Positions 9,092-17,630 of a DNA stretch of 64,000 nucleotides are shown here, piece by piece. A program made the position numbers and the translations under genes. Each line of letters begins with the position of its first letter. Within the stretch, counting starts at the first letter, position 1. The stretch lies in NCBI RefSeq assembly GCF_037948395.1, contig NZ_CP149940.1, positions 1,674,001 to 1,738,000 of the forward strand, in the 5' to 3' direction. Origin of the DNA: Serratia nevei (GTDB lineage: Bacteria; Pseudomonadota; Gammaproteobacteria; Enterobacterales; Enterobacteriaceae). The notes below the pieces were generated by a model. It was given only the letters and a program-made list of their open reading frames with translations. It was not told where the DNA came from and did not search any database.

Positions 9092-10117
9092 ATGATGACG
9101 CACCTGACGACGCTGAAGACGCTGCCGCTGCTGGATCTTTCGCAGCTTGACGGCGATGCGCGCCGGCGGCGCGCCTTTCTTGACGATTTGCGCGCGGCGG
9201 CCCGCGACGTCGGTTTTTTCTATCTGCGCGGGCACGGTGTGGACAGTGCGCTGAATGCGCGGCTGCAGCAGGGCGCGCGACAATTCTTCGCGCTGCCGGA
9301 AGCCGACAAATTGGCGGTGCAGATGGTGCATTCGCCGCACTTTCGTGGTTACAACCGGGCGGCGGCGGAGCTGACGCGTGGCCAGCCGGACTGGCGTGAG
9401 CAGTTCGATATCGGCGCCGAACGCCCGGCGCTGACGCTGTCTGACGACACCCCGCGCTGGGCGCGTCTGCAGGGGCCAAACCAGTGGCCGGCGGCGCTGC
9501 CGACGCTGAAACCGCTGCTGCTGCAGTGGCAACAGGCGATGACCGCCATGTCGCTGCGGCTGCTGCGCGCTTTCGCTTTGGCGCTGTCGCTGCCGGAGCA
9601 GGCTTTCGATCGCTTGTACGGCGAGAAGCCCAACGAACACATCAAACTGATTCGCTACCCGGGGCGGGACGCTACCGCCAGCGCACAGGGCGTCGGCGCG
9701 CACAAGGACTCCGGCTTTCTCAGCTTCCTGCTGCAGGACGCGCAAAAAGGGCTGCAGGTGGAGGTGAGCGAAGGGCGGTGGATTGACGCCCAGCCGCGTG
9801 AGGACACCTTCGTGGTGAACATCGGCGAGCTGCTGGAGCTGGCGACCAACGGCTACCTGCGCGCCACGGTGCACCGGGTGGAAACGCCGCCGGCGGGGCG
9901 CGACAGGCTGTCGATCGCCTTCTTCCTCGGCGCGCGATTGGACGCGGTGGTGCCGTTGTATCAACTGCCGCCGTCGCTGGCGGCGCAGGCGCGCGGCCCG
10001 GCCAGCGATCCGCTCAACCCGCTGCTGCGCGACGTAGGGTATAACTACCTGAAAGGCCGCATCCGTTCCCACCCCGATGTGGCACAGCGCTTTTATCGGG
10101 ACGTCATCGGCGTCTGA
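9092..10117 (+). CDS. 2-oxoglutarate/Fe(II)-dependent oxygenase, isopenicillin-N-synthase family
   Basis: A 341-residue member of the 2OG-Fe(II) oxygenase family with an N-terminal non-haem dioxygenase domain (LLDLSQLDGD, then GFFYLRGHGV) and a C-terminal catalytic domain. The iron ligands are H204 and D206 (GAHKDSG) and H261 (ATVHRV); R272 in R-L-S is the probable 2-oxoglutarate carboxylate ligand. The start is ATG 9092, preceded by AGAGGAA. It is a stand-alone gene convergent with the transsulfuration operon. Family secure, substrate unknown. Confidence 0.85.
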   Translation: MMTHLTTLKTLPLLDLSQLDGDARRRRAFLDDLRAAARDVGFFYLRGHGVDSALNARLQQGARQFFALPEADKLAVQMVHSPHFRGYNRAAAELTRGQPDWREQFDIGAERPALTLSDDTPRWARLQGPNQWPAALPTLKPLLLQWQQAMTAMSLRLLRAFALALSLPEQAFDRLYGEKPNEHIKLIRYPGRDATASAQGVGAHKDSGFLSFLLQDAQKGLQVEVSEGRWIDAQPREDTFVVNIGELLELATNGYLRATVHRVETPPAGRDRLSIAFFLGARLDAVVPLYQLPPSLAAQARGPASDPLNPLLRDVGYNYLKGRIRSHPDVAQRFYRDVIGV

Positions 10118-10130
10118 ACATCAGGCACAA

Positions 10131-10155
10131 AAAAGCCCGGCGCGTCGGCCGGGCT
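10131..10155 (-). terminator. Terminator of the transsulfuration operon
   Basis: On the minus strand AGCCCGGC and GCCGGGCT form a perfect 8-bp stem with a 6-base loop, followed by a run of Ts. It sits between the convergent oxygenase gene and the gamma-lyase-type gene and may work in both directions. Confidence 0.75.
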
Positions 10156-10176
10156 GATGGCGATTGATTCTGGCGA

Positions 10177-11322
10177 TTATTCCGCCAGCGCCTGCTGCAG
10201 ATCGGCGATCAGATCTTCCACATCCTCAATCCCCACCGACAGGCGCACCAGCTGCGGCGTGATGCCGGTTGCCAGGCGCTGTTCCAGCGGAATGGAGGCG
10301 TGCGTCATGCTGAACGGCTGGCTGATCAGGCTTTCCACGCCGCCCAGGCTTTCCGCCAGGGTGAACAGGCGCGAGCGCTGAATGACCCGGCGCGCATAGG
10401 CGTCGTCGCCTTTCAACCGCACCGAGATCATGCCGCCGAAGCGCGTCATCTGGCGCGCCGCCAGCTCATGCTGCGGGTGGCTCGGCAGGCCGGGATAGTA
10501 GACATTTTCCACCTGCGGCTGGCTCTCCAGCCACTGGGCGATGCGCAGCGCGCTGTCGCTGTGGCGCTGCATGCGCAGGGCCAGGGTGCGGATGCCGCGC
10601 AGCGTCAGGAAGCTGCTGAACGGATCGAGAATGCCGCCGACCGCGTTTTGCAGGAAACCGAGCTGCTCCGCCAACGCCGGGTTATCCCCCACCGCCGCGA
10701 CGCCGGCCACCACGTCGGAGTGGCCGTTGAGGTATTTGGTGGCGGAGTGCACCACCACGTCAAAGCCCAGATCCAGCGGACGCTGCAGATACGGCGAAGC
10801 GAAGGTATTGTCCGCCACGCTGATTAGCTGATGCTTTTTGGCGATCGCGGCGATGGCGCTCAGATCCGCCAGTTTCAGCAAGGGGTTGGTCGGGGTTTCC
10901 ACCCAGATCATTTTGGTATCCGGCTCGATCGCCTGTTCCAGCCCGGCGAGATCCGCCGGCGACACGTAGGTGACGCGCAGGCCGGCGGTGCGGCTGCGCA
11001 CCTTTTCCAGCAGGCGATAGGTGCCGCCGTACAGATCGTCCACCGCGATCAGGTGGCTGTCTTTATCGAGCAGCTCCAGCACCGTGGAACAGGCCGCCAG
11101 GCCGGAGGCGAAGGCGTAGCCGCGGCTGCCGCCTTCCAGTTCGGCGATGGCGCTTTCCAGCGCGGTGCGCGTCGGGTTGGCGCTGCGGGAATATTCGTAG
11201 CCGGTATGCTCGCCCGGCGCCGGTTGGGCGTAGGTGGAGGTGGCGTAAATCGCCGGCATCACTGCTCCGGTCGCGTCCGGGGTGTAACCGGCGTGAACGG
11301 TCAACGTATCAAACTTGGCCAT
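10177..11322 (-). CDS. Cystathionine gamma-lyase / gamma-synthase family PLP enzyme
   Basis: A 381-residue Cys/Met-metabolism PLP-dependent enzyme. The cofactor lysine is K196 in HSATKYLNGHSDV; other family marks are YEYSRSANPTR near the N terminus, SRGYAFASGLAA and the C-terminal LVRLSVGIED. It starts 12 bases after the cystathionine beta-synthase gene and is clearly co-transcribed. That pairing makes a cystathionine gamma-lyase role (cystathionine to cysteine, 2-oxobutyrate and ammonia) more likely than biosynthetic MetB. The same two-gene arrangement is known from Klebsiella (mtcBC) and Bacillus (mccAB). Activity is inferred from context because family members are hard to separate by motif. 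Confidence 0.85.
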   Translation of the reverse strand: MAKFDTLTVHAGYTPDATGAVMPAIYATSTYAQPAPGEHTGYEYSRSANPTRTALESAIAELEGGSRGYAFASGLAACSTVLELLDKDSHLIAVDDLYGGTYRLLEKVRSRTAGLRVTYVSPADLAGLEQAIEPDTKMIWVETPTNPLLKLADLSAIAAIAKKHQLISVADNTFASPYLQRPLDLGFDVVVHSATKYLNGHSDVVAGVAAVGDNPALAEQLGFLQNAVGGILDPFSSFLTLRGIRTLALRMQRHSDSALRIAQWLESQPQVENVYYPGLPSHPQHELAARQMTRFGGMISVRLKGDDAYARRVIQRSRLFTLAESLGGVESLISQPFSMTHASIPLEQRLATGITPQLVRLSVGIEDVEDLIADLQQALAE

Positions 11323-11334
11323 AATGGGTCCTTA

Positions 11335-12702
11335 TTAACGTAATTTTTGGCGCCAGGCGTTAAGCACGTCTGTGCGGGTAATCAGGCCGAGGAAGTGCTC
11401 GCCGTCGAGCACTACCGCGACGTGGCCATGGTTGAAGGTGGCCTGCAATTCTTCGTAGCCGGCTTCTTTTTGCAGCGTATGGACTTGCTTGGTCATCGCG
11501 CTACTGGCCGGCAGGCTGAAGTGGGCGGCGTCGGCCTGGACGGCGTTCAGCAGATCCCACTCATCGATCAGGCCGACCACCCGATCGCCTTCCAGCACCG
11601 GCAGCTGCGAGATGTCGTACAGCCGCATGCGGGCGTGCACGATCGCCAGCGTGTCGTCCGGCGCGGCAGAAACGGCCGCACCTTCGTCGTGGCGGTAGGC
11701 GATCAGATCGCGCAGATCGCCGTGCTGCGGTTTGCTCAGGAGACCCTGTTCCAGCATCCAGTGGTCGTTATACATTTTAGACAGGTATTTATTGCCGCTG
11801 TCGCAGACAAAGGTCACCACTCGCTTGGGTTCGGTCTGTGCGCGGCAGTAACGCAGTGCGGCGGCCAGCAGGGTGCCGGTGGACGAGCCCGCCAGCACGC
11901 CTTCCTTGCGCAGCAGATCGCGCGCGGTGGTGAAGGCTTCTGCGTCGCCGATGCGGTAAGCGTGGCGGACCTGGTCAAAGTCGCTGAGCGGCGGGACGAA
12001 GTCTTCGCCGATGCCTTCCACCAGCCAGCTGCCCGCTTCCCCGATGTGGCCGTTGTCGAGATAGTCCGCCAGGATAGAGCCGGCAGGGTCGGCCAGCACG
12101 AATTCCGTCTGCGGCGAAACGTCGGCGAAATAGCGGCTCAGCCCGCCCAGCGTGCCGCCGGAGCCGACGCCAACCACGATAGCGTCCACGTCATGCTCCA
12201 TCTGCCGCCACAGTTCGGGCGCGGTGGTGGTGGTATGGGCCGCCGGGTTGGCCGGGTTGTTGAACTGATCGATATAAAAGGCGCCGGGGATCTCCCCGGC
12301 CAGGCGTTTGGCGTAATCCTGATAGTAAGCCGGATGCCCCTTGCCGACGTCCGAGCGGGTCAGCAGCACTTCCACGCCCAGTGCGCGCAGGTGGAAGATC
12401 TTCTCGCGGCTCATCTTGTCCGGTACCACCAGCAGCAGCTTATAGCCTTTCAGCGCCGCCACCAGTGCCAGTCCCAGGCCGGTATTGCCGGCGGTGGCTT
12501 CGATGATGGTGCCGCCCGGCTGCAGCTTGCCGTCGCGCTCGGCCTGCTCGATCATTGACAGCGCCACGCGGTCTTTGATCGAACCACCGGGGTTTTGATT
12601 CTCCAGCTTGACGAACAGCCGGCACGGGCCGGTATCGAACTGGGTCAGTTCCAGCATCGGGGTATTGCCAATCATCTCGATGACGGAATGGGGGATCGCC
12701 AT
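11335..12702 (-). CDS. Cystathionine beta-synthase with C-terminal CBS domains
   Basis: A 455-residue two-part protein. Residues 1 to about 320 are a fold-type II PLP domain with K43 in GGSIKDR as the probable Schiff-base lysine, the EATAGNTGLGLA loop and GSGGTLGG. Residues from about 340 to the end carry a pair of CBS modules (VSAAPDDTLAIV... and a second ending near GLITRTDVL). It condenses serine with homocysteine to cystathionine, the first step of reverse transsulfuration. The CBS modules separate it from plain CysK/CysM. A G-rich ribosome site (CTGGAGATGAG) precedes the ATG. Confidence 0.88.
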   Translation of the reverse strand: MAIPHSVIEMIGNTPMLELTQFDTGPCRLFVKLENQNPGGSIKDRVALSMIEQAERDGKLQPGGTIIEATAGNTGLGLALVAALKGYKLLLVVPDKMSREKIFHLRALGVEVLLTRSDVGKGHPAYYQDYAKRLAGEIPGAFYIDQFNNPANPAAHTTTTAPELWRQMEHDVDAIVVGVGSGGTLGGLSRYFADVSPQTEFVLADPAGSILADYLDNGHIGEAGSWLVEGIGEDFVPPLSDFDQVRHAYRIGDAEAFTTARDLLRKEGVLAGSSTGTLLAAALRYCRAQTEPKRVVTFVCDSGNKYLSKMYNDHWMLEQGLLSKPQHGDLRDLIAYRHDEGAAVSAAPDDTLAIVHARMRLYDISQLPVLEGDRVVGLIDEWDLLNAVQADAAHFSLPASSAMTKQVHTLQKEAGYEELQATFNHGHVAVVLDGEHFLGLITRTDVLNAWRQKLR

Positions 12703-12824
12703 GACTCATCTCCAGGATTATTCGGTATAAAAGTCGTTATATGGATGATAACGCTGAGGATAAGCGCTTTAAAAAGAACAAATAACGGTTCTATATGCCA
12801 TTATGGAATATATTAATTTTTTTT

Positions 12825-12880
12825 AGACGTATAGATGCGCAGATGTTTAGCGGTGCAGATGCTTGGCCGTGTAGCCGTGG
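12825..12880. promoter_or_regulatory. Tandem 8-bp MetJ-like (met) boxes upstream of the cystathionine beta-synthase gene
   Basis: Seven consecutive 8-base units starting at 12825 resemble the MetJ consensus AGACGTCT. The first (AGACGTAT) matches 7 of 8 positions, the third (AGATGTTT) 6 of 8, and the others 4-5 of 8. All seven keep G at positions 2 and 5, and six begin with A. MetJ with S-adenosylmethionine binds such tandem arrays cooperatively. The array is 123-178 bases upstream of the gene for cystathionine beta-synthase and about 290 bases from dacC. Confidence 0.5.
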
Positions 12881-13168
12881 GTGGATGCAAAAATACGCGT
12901 CGCGATGCTTTTTTGAACGATAAGCGGGGGCCTGCGTACAGTTATGTAAAAATGCTGAAAATTCACGCTAAACCCTGCAAAAATAAGATAAATCACATAA
13001 ACTCACAGCAAGGGCATTTTCGGTGCGTTGCGTTACCCGCTATGGGCGCCGCAGGGGGTTGCGGCCGGCACGCGCGCACCGGGCCACTCTCGCTGGTTGG
13101 CTTAAAACGTGAACATGTTTGAAAGTTAACGCTATTTCAATGGTTTGAATGGACACTCTGGCGACGTC

Positions 13169-14374
13169 ATGATGAAAAAAAACTTATCCACTTCCCTGAA
13201 AAAACTGACCTTCAGCGTAGGCATCCTGTTGCTGGCCGCCCCGGCCGTGCACGCGGCCGAGCCGCCGGCGCCGCCGCAGGTAGACGCCAAGGCCTACATT
13301 CTGATGGATTACAACAGCGGCAAGGTGCTGACCGAAGGCAATGCCGACACCCGTCTCGATCCCGCCAGCCTAACCAAGATCATGTCCAGCTACGTGATCG
13401 GCCAGGCGATCAAGGCCGGCAAGATCAAGCCGGAAGACCTGGTCACCGTCGGCAAAGACGCCTGGGCGCCCGGTAACCCGGCGCTGCGCGGTTCTTCGCT
13501 GATGTTCATCAAGCCGGGCGATCAGGTGCCGGTACTGGAGCTGAATAAGGGCATCGTGATCCAGTCGGGCAACGACGCCAGCATCGCGCTGGCGGACTAC
13601 GTGGCGGGCAGCCAGGATTCGTTCGTCGGCCTGATGAACAACTACGCCAAATCCCTGGGGCTGCAGAATACCCACTTCCTGACGGTGCACGGTCTGGATG
13701 CGGAAGGGCAGTACAGCACGGCGCGCGACATGGCGCTGCTGAGCCAGGCGCTGATCCGCGACGTGCCGGACGAATACGCGCTGCATAAAGAAAAAGAGTT
13801 CACCTTTAACAAGATCCGCCAGATTAACCGTAACCGCCTGCTGTGGAGCAGCAACCTGAACGTCGACGGCATCAAGACCGGTTACACCAGCGGCGCCGGC
13901 CATAACCTGGTGGCGTCGGCCACCGACGGCCCGATGCGTCTGATCTCGGTGGTGCTGGGCGCGCCGAGCGATCGCGTGCGCTTCAGCGAAAGCGAAAAGC
14001 TGCTGACCTGGGGCTTCCGCTTCTATGAAACCGCGACGCCGATCAAGGCCGATAAGCCGTTCGTCACCCAGAAAGTGTGGTTCGGCGACGTCAGCGAAGT
14101 GCCGCTCGGCGTGGCGAAAGACGCCTCGGTCACCATTCCGAAAGGGCAGATGAAAAACCTGAAGGCCAGCTACAAGCTGACCCAGCCGACGCTGGAAGCA
14201 CCGCTGGCGAAAAACCAGGTGGTCGGCACCATCGATTTCCAGCTGGACGGCAAAACCATCGAGCAACACCCGCTGGTGGTGATGCAAGAGGTGAAAGAGG
14301 GCAACTTCTTCAGCCGCATCTGGGATATGGTGATGATGAAGCTGAGCCAGTGGTTCGGCGGGATCTTCGGCTAA
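13169..14374 (+). CDS. dacC: D-alanyl-D-alanine carboxypeptidase, penicillin-binding protein 6
   Basis: A 401-residue low-molecular-mass PBP that removes the terminal D-Ala from peptidoglycan pentapeptides in the periplasm. It has a signal peptide ending near VHAAE, the S-x-x-K motif SLTK (S67), the S-x-N motif SGN, and the KTG motif within [13 protein letters not shown]. The C terminus ends in an amphipathic anchor rich in W, F, M and K ([17 protein letters not shown]), as in class 5 PBPs. The sequence is closest to E. coli DacC among family members I recall. ATG 13169 or 13172 is the start; the ribosome site is weak. The 440 bases between the upstream gene and this one hold the MetJ-like boxes and no other gene I can see. 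Confidence 0.9.
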   Translation: MMKKNLSTSLKKLTFSVGILLLAAPAVHAAEPPAPPQVDAKAYILMDYNSGKVLTEGNADTRLDPASLTKIMSSYVIGQAIKAGKIKPEDLVTVGKDAWAPGNPALRGSSLMFIKPGDQVPVLELNKGIVIQSGNDASIALADYVAGSQDSFVGLMNNYAKSLGLQNTHFLTVHGLDAEGQYSTARDMALLSQALIRDVPDEYALHKEKEFTFNKIRQINRNRLLWSSNLNVDGIKTGYTSGAGHNLVASATDGPMRLISVVLGAPSDRVRFSESEKLLTWGFRFYETATPIKADKPFVTQKVWFGDVSEVPLGVAKDASVTIPKGQMKNLKASYKLTQPTLEAPLAKNQVVGTIDFQLDGKTIEQHPLVVMQEVKEGNFFSRIWDMVMMKLSQWFGGIFG

Positions 14375-14420
14375 ATACCCTGATGTGAGGCGCGCGCCCC
14401 GGGCGCAAGATTCTCGACCA

Positions 14421-14451
14421 AGCCGCAACGGAGACGTTGCGGCTTTTTTTT
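14421..14451 (+). terminator. Rho-independent terminator of dacC
   Basis: AGCCGCAACG and CGTTGCGGCT form a perfect 10-bp stem around a GAGA tetraloop, followed by a run of eight Ts. It is one of the strongest terminators in the window. Confidence 0.92.
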
Positions 14452-14474
14452 CGCGAGTTCCTGGGGCGCGGTGA

Positions 14475-14972
14475 TTAAAAGTAGTCCACCAGCATGGTGG
14501 CGCCGCTGGTGAAATCGCCTTCCGCCAGGGTGACGGCGCTGTTTTTCACCGGCACTGCATCAAGCGTCGGCGGATTGGCGTAATCGATGTTCAGCGGCGT
14601 ATTGATGGCGAAGGCCTTACCGTTGGCCAACAGCTTGATGCCCAATCCATTGACGCTGCTGGTTAACACGCTGCCGTCGAAGGCCGCCGCGCCGCCCATG
14701 ATCTTCATTTTCAGCTGGCGGCTGTTATCCAGAAACTCGCATTTGATGCTGTAATCGATGCGTTGCATATAGCGATTGCCGTCGATGCGCTTGATGCCGA
14801 CCTTGCCGAAGTCGATATCGATGGTGCGTCCGTCATTGATCACGCAAGGCGGAGGCGCCACCACGGTGGCGGTGATGTTGACCTTGGTGCCCTGGTCGGC
14901 GGCCTGGGTGGTGGCGCTGATCAGACTCAGCGACCACAGCAGAGCGCAGCGCGTTTTTTTCGTCATGTTCAT
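14475..14972 (-). CDS. Fimbrial subunit (minor pilin)
   Basis: A 165-residue exported pilin-fold protein. A signal peptide ends near TTQAA; the mature part has the cysteine pair of chaperone-usher pilins (PPPCVINDG and IKCEFLD) and ends with the penultimate aromatic pattern M-L-V-D-Y-F recognised by the periplasmic chaperone. It follows the adhesin gene by 13 bases on the minus strand, so it is probably the adaptor joining the tip adhesin to the shaft. Its chaperone and usher would be those of the divergent operon. Confidence 0.82.
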   Translation of the reverse strand: MNMTKKTRCALLWSLSLISATTQAADQGTKVNITATVVAPPPCVINDGRTIDIDFGKVGIKRIDGNRYMQRIDYSIKCEFLDNSRQLKMKIMGGAAAFDGSVLTSSVNGLGIKLLANGKAFAINTPLNIDYANPPTLDAVPVKNSAVTLAEGDFTSGATMLVDYF

Positions 14973-14985
14973 TCCGGCTCCCGTT

Positions 14986-15957
14986 TCAAGGTGCGCTGAA
15001 GATCAGCGTGGCCGAGCCTGACATCGGCCCGGTGGCGATGCTGGTGTAAGGCACATTGTTCTTCACCGGCACAAAGGTTACGGTGTCGTTGCCCAGCCCG
15101 TTAACGATGCGCGTTCTGAAGGCATTGTTGGGCTTTACCACCGCGCCGTTGTACACCATGGCCACGCCGACGTTAGGGTTGCTGGTTTTGATAAAATCGC
15201 TGGAGAAGCCACTGGCGTCGCTGACCATGCGGATCAGAATATCCTGCGTCGCGCTCTGGTCGTCGCATTGGTAGCTGAGCGCCTTGTCCTGTTTGATTTG
15301 GGCGTCGCTGGCGCTTTGAGTCAGAAAGTCCTGGCGGATCTGGCCAAAGTCGACATTGATTTGCTGGCCGTTGTTGATGGTGCAACTGGTGGTGACGAAG
15401 TAGGCGTCGTTGTCGGCGATCAGGCGCCAGCGATAAACGCCGCACTGCGGGCAACCCGGCTGATCGTTGGTCTGAATAAAGTTTATTTGGCCGATGACGT
15501 CGCCCTTGTTCACCTTGATATCCGGCGTTGGGAAACGGTTCAACACGATATAGACCCGGATGGCGACCGACTGGGTCTGTAACCCGGTAAGGCTGAGTAC
15601 GCTGATACCTGATGGCACCGGAGAGTTGTAATCGCTGCCGTTGATGGTGGTACCGCTGCCGATGGTGCCAAAAATCGCACTGTTCATCGACAGCGCCGGG
15701 CTGTCGGTTTTGAGATAGTCATACCAGCTCGCGACGTCGTTTTTACAGGTGACCTGGCTGACGTTGACGATTTCGTTTTTGCCATAAGAAAGCTGTGGCC
15801 CGATGCGTACCCGGACGTCAACCGGCGTGGTCGAGCCCCCGGGTGGAATCAGTCCGCCATCGGACGTGCGGCAGGTAAATGCGTTGGCATTGCCAAGCAG
15901 CATGAAGAAAGATAATGCCAGGCAGCAACGTAAAAATAGCAGGGCTGTTTTTCTCAC
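14986..15957 (-). CDS. Two-domain fimbrial tip adhesin (FimH/MrkD-like architecture)
   Basis: About 323 residues, twice the length of a pilin. Residues after the signal peptide (ending near GNANA) form a variable N-terminal region containing two cysteine-bearing segments, FTCRTSDG and VTCKND, then CPQCGVYRW. The C-terminal half is a pilin domain (TSCTINNGQQINVDFG, LSYQCDD) ending in GSATLIFSAP. This lectin-plus-pilin arrangement is typical of tip adhesins. GTG 15957 is proposed as start because a clean signal peptide (MRKTALLFLRCC...) begins there; the ribosome site is weak and an ATG about 14 codons upstream is possible. The ligand is unknown. Confidence 0.78.
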   Translation of the reverse strand: MRKTALLFLRCCLALSFFMLLGNANAFTCRTSDGGLIPPGGSTTPVDVRVRIGPQLSYGKNEIVNVSQVTCKNDVASWYDYLKTDSPALSMNSAIFGTIGSGTTINGSDYNSPVPSGISVLSLTGLQTQSVAIRVYIVLNRFPTPDIKVNKGDVIGQINFIQTNDQPGCPQCGVYRWRLIADNDAYFVTTSCTINNGQQINVDFGQIRQDFLTQSASDAQIKQDKALSYQCDDQSATQDILIRMVSDASGFSSDFIKTSNPNVGVAMVYNGAVVKPNNAFRTRIVNGLGNDTVTFVPVKNNVPYTSIATGPMSGSATLIFSAP

Positions 15958-16044
15958 GATAATATCCCAATATATATAAATAGTGTGCGGCATTACTCCG
16001 CAATGAAATATCGCCAATCAGGCCGGTTGGCCATATTTATTCCG

Positions 16045-16365
16045 TTAAAGGGGAGTGAGGGCATCTCTGTTGGGGATGCCGTCGTTATCACCGTTCAGCA
16101 ACGCGGTGGGATACCACCTCAACGAGTTGTTGATAGAGCCGTCCGTCACAATCACTTTTTGCCGGGCGACAAGATCCAACAACAGCCGCCGAGCCCGGTA
16201 AACACCGACGTTAACGGCATTGGCCAGTTGCCGCGTCGATAGCCATTGCTGCGGCGGCGGCAGACCGGCGACGGGGCACTTGCGGGGTGACTGCGCAAAT
16301 AATGTTTGCAGCAGATCGTGCTGCAATTGCCGTATTTCCTTTTGTTTCGGAGATAACGCTTCCAT
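16045..16365 (-). CDS. PapI/FaeA-like winged-helix fimbrial regulator
   Basis: A 106-residue protein whose middle (about residues 40-85) reads as a small winged helix: L-S-T-R-Q-L-A-N-A-V-N-V, then Y-R-A-R-R-L-L-L-D-L, then the wing. The pattern Y-x-A-R-x-x-L-L-x-L matches PapI/FaeA-type activators (QARYYLLLL in PapI). These proteins work with Lrp and Dam methylation of GATC sites to set fimbrial phase. AGAGGAAG lies just upstream of ATG 16365. It sits between the adhesin gene and the control region facing the major pilin. The fold call rests on pattern recognition only. Confidence 0.62.
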   Translation of the reverse strand: MEALSPKQKEIRQLQHDLLQTLFAQSPRKCPVAGLPPPQQWLSTRQLANAVNVGVYRARRLLLDLVARQKVIVTDGSINNSLRWYPTALLNGDNDGIPNRDALTPL

Positions 16366-17030
16366 AGCACTTCCTCTGTATTCCGATTGCCGTATTCCTA
16401 AGAAAAAACAAACTTTCGCTGCCTACCAACAACGAGGTAAAACGCGAACAAAGAAAAATCCTATCTATTTATCAGGATTGAAAAAAAAGGCGTTGCCCGC
16501 CCCGTTTTTACCTATACCAAGGCAGGGGTGGCGTCACGCTGAAACCTAAAATTTTGGTTTATTATATTCACAAAGTGCCACTTTGCGATCTGATTACTTG
16601 GGAATCACAGAAAAACAGGATATTGCTCTATAAAAGCATCTTTTACGATCTATGAGCCTAAAAATAACAGTAAATTAACTTCAATTAGGAAATAAATTGC
16701 GAATGTTCGCCTTGATCAAAAAAAGCCTTTTTTTGCTTGGAGGCATTTGCCAGAATATTCATCGCCGAACAAGAAGGGCGGATTAGAAAGTATTGGTCTC
16801 TGCTTGTTGTGATTTTGTTTATTTTTATATGACGAATTCATTAATGGGTGGGCCGCTGCGAACTTGCCGTAATCGACATGTTTATTGTCGGTGTCTTTGG
16901 GTTTTGGCAGTTAACCAACCAGCAAGATGCTAAAGAATCAGGGCTGCGCATATATAAGCGCGAGCGGGTTTCCTGTTGCTCTTTTTCTTGATTGGAATAT
17001 GCATTTTTTCTTATAAGGAATATAGGTTCT
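16366..17030. promoter_or_regulatory. AT-rich fimbrial control region with GATC sites
   Basis: A 665-base non-coding stretch, visibly AT-rich against a GC-rich background, between the PapI-like gene (minus) and the major pilin gene (plus). It holds GATC at 16587, 16647 and 16714. The third, read on the minus strand, is preceded by a T-run (GGCTTTTTTTGATC), resembling the Lrp/GATC boxes of pap-type operons. A palindrome CAAAGTG-C-CACTTTG lies at 16571-16585. A possible sigma-70 promoter is TTGTTG, 16 bases, TATATG near 16804-16831. No open reading frame of note is present. Confidence 0.5.
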
Positions 17031-17552
17031 ATGAAACTTAACAAAATCATGATGGCTGCAGTGATTGCATTTGGCGCAAGTTCTTTTGCACAGGCAGCCG
17101 ATCAGGGACACGGTAAGGTCACCTTCACGGGCTCTATTATTGATGCGCCATGCTCTATTGCACCCGAGTCGATCGATCAGACCGTAGATCTGGGCCAGGT
17201 TTCCAACGTGGCGTTGAAAAACGGCGGCAAATCCAACCCGCGTCCGTTTGAAATCAAACTGGAGCAGTGTGATATCACCACACTGAAAACCGTTAAAACC
17301 ACCTTCAGCGGCGTAGCGTCGTCCACCGACAAGGATCTGTTGGGTATCGCGGGTACCGCCAGCGGCGCCGGCGTAGCCATCTCTTACAATGGTCAGCCGA
17401 TCAAACTGGGTGAAGCGACTACCGCGCAGACCCTGAACACCGGCAACAACACTCTGCATTTCGCCGCCTACCTGCAGGGTGAAGGCGCTTCCGCCGCCAT
17501 CGTTCCGGGCGATTTCACTGCCGTAGCCGATTTCACCCTGGCTTATCAGTAA
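17031..17552 (+). CDS. Major fimbrial subunit (type 1/MR-P class pilin)
   Basis: A 173-residue pilin: signal peptide ending ASSFAQA, mature start ADQGHGKVTFTGSIIDAPCSI, the second cysteine in LEQCDI, and the C-terminal chaperone motif ending F-T-L-A-Y-Q. A long leader follows the control region, AAGGAA precedes ATG 17031, and a stem-loop follows the stop, as expected for the most abundant subunit. It is first in the operon, directly ahead of a second pilin, the usher and the chaperone. The name (for example smfA or fimA in Serratia) is not assigned because several fimbrial types exist in the genus. Confidence 0.88.
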   Translation: MKLNKIMMAAVIAFGASSFAQAADQGHGKVTFTGSIIDAPCSIAPESIDQTVDLGQVSNVALKNGGKSNPRPFEIKLEQCDITTLKTVKTTFSGVASSTDKDLLGIAGTASGAGVAISYNGQPIKLGEATTAQTLNTGNNTLHFAAYLQGEGASAAIVPGDFTAVADFTLAYQ

Positions 17553-17573
17553 GTGAGTCCGAAGGCTTAATCA

Positions 17574-17603
17574 ACCAGGCATGGGGTTCGCCGCATGCCT
17601 GGT
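17574..17603 (+). promoter_or_regulatory. Stem-loop between major and minor pilin genes
   Basis: ACCAGGCATG and CATGCCTGGT form a perfect 10-bp stem with a 10-base loop. There is no T-run after it, so it is more likely an RNA-stabilising or partial-termination element that raises major pilin output over downstream genes, as known between papA and papH. The effect here is inferred. Confidence 0.55.
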
Positions 17604-17630
17604 GAATCTCCCTGTCAAAGGAATGTCGCG

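Noticed and set aside
16571..16830. Invertible fimS-like element in the fimbrial control region
   Set aside because: The only clear inverted repeat is a single compact palindrome; no separated pair of inverted repeats and no recombinase gene of the FimB/FimE type is nearby.
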